This document shows, one piece after another, positions 57,004 through 64,000 of a DNA stretch of 64,000 bases; within the stretch, counting starts at the first letter, position 1, and each line of letters begins with the position of its first letter. Source of the DNA: Margaritifera margaritifera. Taxonomy: Eukaryota > Mollusca > Bivalvia > Unionida > Margaritiferidae. The translations under genes and the position numbers were made by a program. Below the pieces are notes generated by a model, which was given only the letters and a program-made list of their open reading frames with translations, did not search any database and was not told the DNA's origin. The stretch is from NCBI GenBank assembly GCA_029931535.1, contig JAQPZY010001295.1:930001-994000 (forward strand), read 5' to 3'.

Positions 57004-57787
57004 AGACCTTATTTCTAAAGGTGACTCAATTAGTTACAAATTATAATTAATCGACCTTGATGACCACTATTATATACATATATACAAGATAATTATATCT
57101 TGACACACAGACTCACGTACATGCGGAGAAGAAAATACACAATGCTTAAACAACTATTCGGATAACAGCTACATTGCTACAAAGTGAAAAAAAGAGGTAG
57201 ATGGTCTTATAATTTAATGAGTATTATTAGGATTTCATCCCCCTAATACACCTATGGCGAAAATAAGAGAGCTCATCTAATATCATGAGGAATTATATTC
57301 CTCTCAATTGAACCTGAATTTGGAAATGTATGTTCTTGTATTGGTCATCAATAGATTCTCACTTGCTAGGGATTATATCTTCCCTATATTCCATCTGGAT
57401 CATGGTCTTTATTTAAGTTTAAAATTATGATATACCAATCATCTTAAGGTTGAGGGAGAGACAGAGGGAGAGAGAGTTTTCAAATCATACCAGTTAAACG
57501 GACATGGAATGACATTATAAACACATCATACAGTATAATCAACATCACGCTATTAAACGTACATTCGAATCATGACACGTTTGGCTATCTTATGGGGGGA
57601 ATAATGGTCACCAACTTTCAAGTCAACACTATATTTGCTTTATTTTCAGATTTGATTGCAGTATATTGTCCAAATGATAGTGGTCTTTAAGAAAATGTTT
57701 CAGCCCATCTAATCTAGATATATCCCTTTTTATTTTACCTATATTTATATAATATTTGGCAAGAAGTAAACATAAATACACAAGGTT

Positions 57788-57800
57788 TCCCATATAGTCC

Positions 57801-57831
<31 letters not shown>

Positions 57832-57837
57832 TATATG
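57788..57837. repeat. (TATC)n-(TA)n microsatellite
   Basis: About four ctat units then about eleven ta units within LINE block A. Confidence 0.85.
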
Positions 57838-58086
57838 CCCCAACAAAACAGTTAATGCACTTGGAACAACATATATGTTGTCATTATTTCAAATCCGGCG
57901 GAACAAATCATTCCACAGACTGTTACCACATTACATTCCATAAAAAATATAGTATTGTTTCAGGGGATATTTTTTACGAAAAATACATTTTTCGGTATCG
58001 GACAAATTTATTTTATACAAATGTGGTTTCATTGGTAAAGTGATATGAAAAACAAAACTGCAACCATCGTAACTTTGAGTTTCTTG

Positions 58087-58581
58087 TTATTGTAAGAAAA
58101 CAAAAACTTTAGCATATATTGTAGGCCACAAATCTATATTCAAATTAAAAATGTCATTCCATTTCTTTTCACTAGTTGGTGTATCACCCGTCTTTAATAG
58201 TGATTTGTAAAAGTCTTTACACCCTTTATTGTTAAGAAATACAATCTCTAAATGGAAACGGATAAATGGTTTGGTTAGTGTGGTTATATCTAACTGTACC
58301 TTATTACATAAAAACTTTTTACATTGACGTATAGCTTGAAAGGCAAGAACGTTCGTGTTGAGACCATATTTAAAACTATCAAAATCAGTTATAATTTCCT
58401 GCTCTGTAAGTATATCACCAATATAAATTACACTATGTTGAAACCGTTTATTATAGAAAACTGGTACCTTGTCAACCTTTACAAGCGAGTTCATGTAGAC
58501 ATTTCCTTTCATAAGATCTTCTCCTGTCTGGCTATCTTTTTTTGTATCAACAATTTCCAAGCCAATAGCACATAATGCCAA
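58087..58581 (-). pseudogene. LINE ORF2 C-terminal domain
   Basis: The 164-codon open frame is one of the longest in the window. It reads KVPVFYNKRFQHSVIYIGDI, FDSFKYGLNTNVLAFQAIRQ and TPTSEKKWNDIFNLNIDLWP. This matches the post-RT 'W...i..nk.I......w...gI..i.Di......' and 'W......l..~~W..iy' parts of L1/Tx1-like ORF2. A related, more decayed copy lies at 61.02-61.40 kb. Confidence 0.6.
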
Positions 58582-58892
58582 AACTCATGTTTTGTCTTTT
58601 ATGACAATATCATCACATTTTCATCTCTTAATACAGACAATTATTTAATATGACTTATTTCATATTCAAGCAAATTAACAAATAATATTTCAGATAGAAG
58701 AACTCTGCGATCCCATGTTATTTTCAAAGCTAATATAAATGTATCAATCTTTTGAAACATGTTGATACAAACCTCTCTTTTAGCTTTGTCCCCTTTTGAT
58801 TATCATATAAAGGTGAAATATAATCAATTAAATTACCTTATAAAGGGAGTATTTACTTCTTTTTGTCCCAACAATTTGCGAATTTGCAAGGA

Positions 58893-59075
58893 GGCGGAGT
58901 GGCTCAGTGGTTTGTGTGTTTGACTCGCGTTCGATAGGGCGCGGGTTCGAATCCTACCATCGAATCAGCCACGGTACTTACCGTGGTGTGTCACTGGGCA
59001 AGGCACTTTACTCCAATTGCCTTGACACTAAATAACCACTAGTGTTGCTATGCGGCAAAACACCAAATCAAGAAA
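58893..59075 (+). repeat. tRNA-derived SINE
   Basis: A perfect Pol III A box (tggctcagtgg, 58903) and B box (gggttcgaatcct, 58942) lie about 40 nt apart. They are followed by a CORE-like body, 'gtgtcactgggcaaggcacttta', that recurs in SINEs of many invertebrates. The acceptor stem cannot be folded, so it is a SINE and not a tRNA gene. Confidence 0.8.
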
Positions 59076-59079
59076 ATCA

Positions 59080-59860
59080 ACAAATTTGTAAAAGAAACAA
59101 AATGAACTGAGAATAATACGGTAAATAAATGATCAACATTTAAAATATTCAAAATTGCAATCGATCTTTTAAAAAGTTTTAATTGGACGTCATACGCACG
59201 TGTACATGACGTCATGTCTGTCTATGAAATAGCATTTTGGACTAAAGCTGGAGCTATTTTACAAAACTTCAAGTGCTCCACGTGCAACGACCAATTTCAT
59301 ATGTTTTACAGAATATAAACGTATGCCTGAATGATGAATTACTAGAATCGTTTCGTTTGTCACATGTGAATCATGTGAAAAATGAAAAAATGTAAGTCCA
59401 TTAGCTTACTGCTGGTTTGAAAACAAAGACAGTTAATGTATGGATATCAATAAGCTGCATTGATGTTATATACGAGTTCAGTGGCCATGAAAATAGAGGC
59501 GTTTCCTTTTAATGAAATTTCTATCTCATAGCGGGTGTTCAACTTCCGCCACAACACTTGTGGTTTTGTCCACATACATAGTTTTTTTGTCCTCACTGAA
59601 AGCCATTTTTATTAATATATCTCACATTAAATATATTATATGAAAAGAGCAATTTATTGGTTATTCTAGTGTATGCTTACTGCGTGTAAGAAGTGGTATG
59701 TAGTATAGTTGTTAATTAGCTGCGTTAGATAAATGAAAAGAAAAATTGATTGTTTGTAATAGCTTTGCGCTTACTGATGATATGAACAAATCCGTAGTTG
59801 TTAATAATCTGCATTCCAGAGAGGGTGCTCAAATCCGACCACAACACTTGCGTTTGTTAT

Positions 59861-59942
<82 letters not shown>

Positions 59943-61000
59943 CTCTTATTGAAAGTCATTTTTTTTGTTAATATATCTCACATTAAATTGATTATATGGT
60001 TTTCATTGTATTCTCATTAAAAGAAAATCATGATGCTTCTCTGGATTTTTTTTACCTTTCCTTTCCTCCTTAAAACCTATGTTTTTATTTCGCATAGTAC
60101 AACTATTTTATCTGCATTTATCTAGAGAGATCTACTAAGTAGGCATGTAATAATTTATTTTCAAGCACAATATGAAAAATGTTTTTGCTTCCAACACTAT
60201 AAGGTAAATATAGCAGTTGATGAATAACGTCATTCATCGCAAGCTCCCGTTACCTTATATACGTTTAGATATTTAATGAAGATATGCAATTATAGCTTCA
60301 GCTATAATTTCTTTCTGTAAAGTGCTTGTGTTATTAAACTGTCACGTTACCATGTTTACTTATTTACTTTCCTTTCTCTCTATCTCTCTGTCTCACTGAC
60401 ACACACCCAAAAGATTTTACAAACGATTCAAATCAATTTATTTATGTTTTATCTCATATGAGAAAACGTCACTGGTGAAAATACTTAAGATGTACCGGTG
60501 TGGGTGTATGGTCATTATTTACCTGGTGAAAGGGGTGAGGGTAATGATAGTCCATCATATTTAGACAAAATATATGTTTTATACAATAAAGGGTTTTAGT
60601 ATTAAGCCTTTTCAATAGTCATTGGTAAATCGAAATTTTTGATGTTGTTCTTATTGGTGTTGAATTGAAGAACAATTTACTGCCTTTTATGTGTATTCTA
60701 AATATATTGTTAGCTAAATAAGTAAAAAATATAAACATTTTAAAGGCCAACAAATGCACAGGTAGTGCTTTTATATGAATACTGAAAAAATGACAATAGC
60801 CAGATATCTCATCAAGATGGTTTTAGAGCAATTCTATCTCGCATACATACACAATATATACATACATGCATACACGCAAAAAGGCATACTACAGCGCAGT
60901 GATATTAGAAGAAAAGAAAATACTACTTTCCAACTGCTTTCTTATTGCATTGTAAATGAACATGTATGTGCACATGAATGTTTTTGATGTAAATTCAGTC
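59080..61000. other. AT-rich DNA with no gene recognised
   Basis: Two related phrases, 'gcgggtgttcaacttccgccacaacacttg' at 59530 and a variant at 59820, suggest a short diverged duplication of about 280 bp (59.50-59.66 and 59.79-59.99 kb). A (TA)n array lies in the second copy. Confidence 0.4.
59863..59938. repeat. (TA)n microsatellite
   Basis: About 38 uninterrupted TA units. Confidence 0.95.
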
Positions 61001-61009
61001 GATTACTCT

Positions 61010-63260
61010 AATTGCACTCCATTTCTTTTCATTACTTGGTTTAATATTTTTTTCCAAAAGTGGTTTATAAAAGTCTTTATTGTTACGAAATACATATTCT
61101 AAATGGAAATATATTTATGGTGAAGCTAATGTAGTTATATCTAAATGTACCATTTAATATAAAAACTTTGCACATTGCACATTGAAATATACATTGAAAG
61201 GCAGGAGTTACTTTTGAGACCATATTCAGCTTTAAAAATATCAAATCAATAAATATTTCCCTAATCTGATATATATCATCAATATAAATTGCATTAACTT
61301 CAAACCATTTCTCTTAGAAAATTGGTACCTTGTTAACCCTAACAATTGATTTCATCCATATATTTTATTTCATAAAATCTTCTCTTGTCTGGGGTATATT
61401 TTTCTCTACCACCAACTTCACAAACCAATAAACCATCACTCAAAAAGCGTTTTTTTTTCTTTTTCTGTTTTTATCTTTTTTTTTTTTTCTTGTTTTTTTT
61501 TTTAGGATAATATCATCACATTTTCATCTTCTAATATGAACAGGTATTTCATTTCACATATCTCATATTTAAACAAATTGACACATTTTCTTTCAGATAT
61601 TATTTTCCAAGCTAATAAACATTTATTAATATTTATCATTGCCAAACCTCCTTTCTGAACATTTTGATACAAAGCCTCTCTTTTAACTTTGTGCACTTCT
61701 GATTATACTAATTAATTTAATTTTCTCATAGAATTTTGCTCAGGATTTGGTAACGGTTTGAAAAATTATTTGGCTCTGGGATTCTTCGAGTTTTTGAAAA
61801 CTGTTTTTTCACCAATTGGTTTTAAAGATCGCTTTGCAAATTGTTTAAAACAATTTTTAACAAGTTCTCTTTTTCTTAAACATTGTCTTCAGCATTGTAT
61901 CCAAATCCACTGAAAAACTTATGCATAATGATGTAAATTTAGGCGCCCACGGTAATCTGTGAGGAAATGTTTCTGCACCATACTTCTTACTTCGTATCCA
62001 GATTGCACTTTTAACTTCACATTTGTATAATTATACGAATCTAATTATGCATCTTGAAACAAGTTAAGGTCCCCACATATGATAATAGACAATATAAAAT
62101 TCTGGTTAGTAATTATCTGGCCAATATACATTAAATAGGGAGAAGCTACTTTTACCAATTTGAATATGTAATGCACTCAGAGTATCATCAGAATAATTGC
62201 TACATTATTTTATATACAATCTTTAAATAATTTAAGTTTTTATTGAATAGAATGCAAAAACAACCAGTGAAACCTTTACTCACATGGAGGCTACATTTCA
62301 AGGTCTTTCGTTCTTAAAGAAACTGACTGGCATGAATACACTCAAATCTTTGCATTCAATCGTGGAAGCGTTCTAATGTTAAGGGAAAGATTTAATTCAA
62401 TAGAGAGCATATTCTTATATTAAATGTATCTTGTGTGTTCACTGTATTTAAGAAGAGAAACAAAGTCTAAATAGTGTATACAAGAAAAGAATTCCTGAAT
62501 CATGTGAACAAAGACAAACAAAAATGTGTGGAAAAGCAAGCACATATATAGCAAATGCATGAACACTATATTTAGGATATAGGCACCGTTATGATAACCA
62601 AACAACAAAATCACCGAAATCCTACAATCAATTAGTACTGGCAAGCTATATACTATCATCCTTCAAAATTATGTTTTACCTTACGTGTACTGTATTCTCA
62701 TCTATGAAACAAATGCTCACAATAATATAGAAAGAAAAAGTCGTTAAGTTTATATTAAATGTGAATGTAGATATCACAACGTAAAAGTCAATTCAATTTA
62801 TTTAAACATGGAATAAAGAAATCTAAAACTTCGCCATGTCTTATGGAAGCCACATTAGCATTTCAGAAGATACAGAGAGGCAGCTTAAAATATGGAGAAC
62901 CAGATTATTTAAAATGGAAACAAAAAGCATCTAAATCATAATCATAAACAAAATTTACTTAAATTAAAGCGAACACAGCAAATGAGCTTTGGAAAGTACT
63001 GGTACATACCCTTAGGTTTTGAACGACTAGTGCATCTCCAAACTGTTGCTTCCTCTGAAAGAGTTAAAACATAGATTATACATCTAGTACCTCACATCAA
63101 ATTTCAGCAAAGAAACCCTTCAAATAAATGTAAACAATGTATATATCATTCACCAAATTCCATATATTCTACATGAATGAACCCTTCCATTTACAGTATG
63201 TGACAATCATATCTAGTGCATTAAATCATGTATCATTCCAATTCAGAGGTGATCTATAAT
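61010..63260 (-). mobile_element. L1/Tx1-like LINE, third copy, internally deleted
   Basis: The C-terminal domain trace (61.02-61.40 kb) is followed at higher coordinates by a VKREALYQNVQKGGLAMINI frame (61502-61696), the 'K...l....kGGL.m.di' segment after RT. Then comes an endonuclease trace (GDLNL..LDSYNYTN near 62.04-62.09 kb) and block B (62.80-63.25 kb). The RT core is missing. Confidence 0.55.
61502..61696 (-). pseudogene. LINE ORF2 post-RT segment
   Basis: The open 64-codon frame HKVKREALYQNVQKGGLAMI then NINKCLLAWKIISERK has the conserved GGL motif of L1-like ORF2 between RT and the C-terminal domain. Confidence 0.55.
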
Positions 63261-63299
63261 ATACGATATAATAATAATATGTTTAGTATATCCACAATA

Positions 63300-64000
63300 T
63301 ACTACCAACTATACCTATAACTGCTACATTGCTACAGAAGTGGGAAACGTGAAGTTATCTTATACTTTCATAAGTTTCCATATTATTAGAAATTCATTCA
63401 TCTAATACATCTTTTGTAAAAAGTACGAGACTTAATTTAATATCATCATGAATGTTGAAAAAATATGTATTTTTATCAGTCATCAATAGATTACAAATTA
63501 CCAGGGATTTACATTCTTTTAATATGGTTGCTTGTCAATTTAAAATTATGACATCCTAATCATATTCAGAGAGAGAGAGATAGAGAGAGGGGATGGAGGG
63601 AGACAGTATTTTCCATTCATTTCGGTTGTTCGGGCATGGAATGTCATTATATATTTTAAACACATCATACAGCATAGTCTGCATTATAATATTAAACGTG
63701 CATTTGAATAAGGGCACGTTCTTCTTTGTGGTTTCAACTATTGCTAAATCAACATAACATATTTTTGTCAGTTTGGTTGCAATAGATGATTCCAAATATA
63801 GTGGTCTTTAAGAAAGTTTGACAACCCATCTAATCTAGACATATCCCTTTTCATATTACATCTCTTCATATATGGCAAGAAGTAAACACAAATAAAAAGG
63901 TGTCTTCATATATTCCTTATATATGTGTATTTTCCAACATAACAGTTCTTGCACTTGGAACAACATATATGTTCACTTAATTCCTAATCCCGTGGAATGC
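63300..64000 (-). mobile_element. LINE block A (3' end) of a fourth copy running off the window
   Basis: Aligns with 57.19-57.91 kb, including 'gtggtctttaagaaa', 'cccatctaatctagacatatcc' split by small changes, and 'cacttggaacaacatatatgtt'. It starts only about 50 bases after block B of the third copy, so copies are head to tail. Confidence 0.65.

Larger units (their letters stand above)
54090..57060 (+). mobile_element. Element 3, segment c
   Basis: The most complete of the three related segments on the plus strand. It has an upstream gene trace, a capsid-like open frame, a helical C-terminus, a Cys-rich motif (DCGCGTNRYSKSSCK near 55930) and the conserved terminal exon. An extra piece of about 190 bp (55395-55590) is absent from segment b, so it is a later insertion. 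Confidence 0.5.
57190..58830 (-). mobile_element. L1/Tx1-like LINE, 3' part
   Basis: The 3' block A (57.19-57.90 kb) aligns with 48.05-48.56 and 63.30-64.00 kb. It shares 'attaggatttcatcc', 'gagagagag', 'catggaatgacatta', 'attaaacgtncattngaat' and 'cacttggaacaacatatatgtt'. The ORF2 C-terminus follows at 58.09-58.58 kb. The copy is truncated at about 58.83 kb. Confidence 0.65.

Noticed and set aside
56780..57046. Poly-asparagine protein
   Set aside because: It is the translation of an (AAT)n microsatellite that follows the stop of the conserved exon.
58893..58970. Functional tRNA gene
   Set aside because: A and B boxes are perfect, but the acceptor stem does not pair and a SINE body follows.

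Overview
The window looks like a piece of an AT-rich invertebrate animal genome, most likely marine and possibly a mollusc or other lophotrochozoan. That placement is inference. The evidence is long (TA)n microsatellites, a tRNA-headed SINE, Ty3/gypsy, L1/Tx1-like and Polinton/Maverick-type elements, an IAP-like BIR fragment and an LRAT-domain terminal exon with a splice acceptor and AATAAA. There is no bacterial gene organisation. Almost every recognisable coding region is broken by stops or frameshifts, so this is mainly a graveyard of mobile and virus-derived elements with at most one plausible host gene exon.

Layout. 1-5.3 kb: AT-rich non-coding DNA with a three-copy tandem repeat. 5.34-5.77 kb: a stray family-B DNA polymerase fragment (+). 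5.8-7.68 kb: a GC-rich block that I cannot assign. 7.66-7.97 kb: a short interspersed motif repeat (ctggggacaa). 8.1-18.5 kb (-): a decayed but almost complete Polinton/Maverick with protease, major capsid protein, basic protein, penton-like minor capsid protein, membrane protein, integrase, two small virion-type proteins, packaging-ATPase stub, BIR/IAP cargo and protein-primed-type DNA polymerase B. 18.5-22.8 kb (+): Ty3/gypsy remains in the order Gag-protease-integrase-reverse transcriptase, plus a second integrase/RT junction fragment. 22.8-27.5 kb: mostly featureless, with a tRNA-like SINE head and a Penelope-type hairpin motif.

27.5-30.6 kb: a Cys- or Gln-rich repetitive sequence present twice, flanking an LRAT-domain terminal exon and a retrotransposed poly(A) end. 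30.6-40.1 kb (-): a second, different Polinton/adintovirus-like element with polymerase B (truncated before its DTDS motif), integrase, a zinc-ribbon plus phospholipase A2-like protein, a membrane protein, a double-jelly-roll-type capsid protein, a small helical protein and two unidentified open frames. It is peppered with (TA)n arrays. 40.6-42.5 kb: simple sequence and a palindromic MITE-like hairpin.

42.5-57.1 kb: three related, less AT-rich segments that may derive from a third virus-like lineage (integrase on -, a capsid-like protein and a conserved C-terminal exon on +). They are interleaved with head-to-tail copies of an L1/Tx1-like LINE (48.0-51.1, 53.6-54.1, 57.2-58.8, 61.0-64.0 kb, all -). 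A tRNA-derived SINE lies at 58.9 kb.

The two clear Polinton-like elements each encode the expected logic of such elements: integrase for insertion, polymerase B for copying, and capsid, protease and ATPase for particle formation. Neither appears functional.
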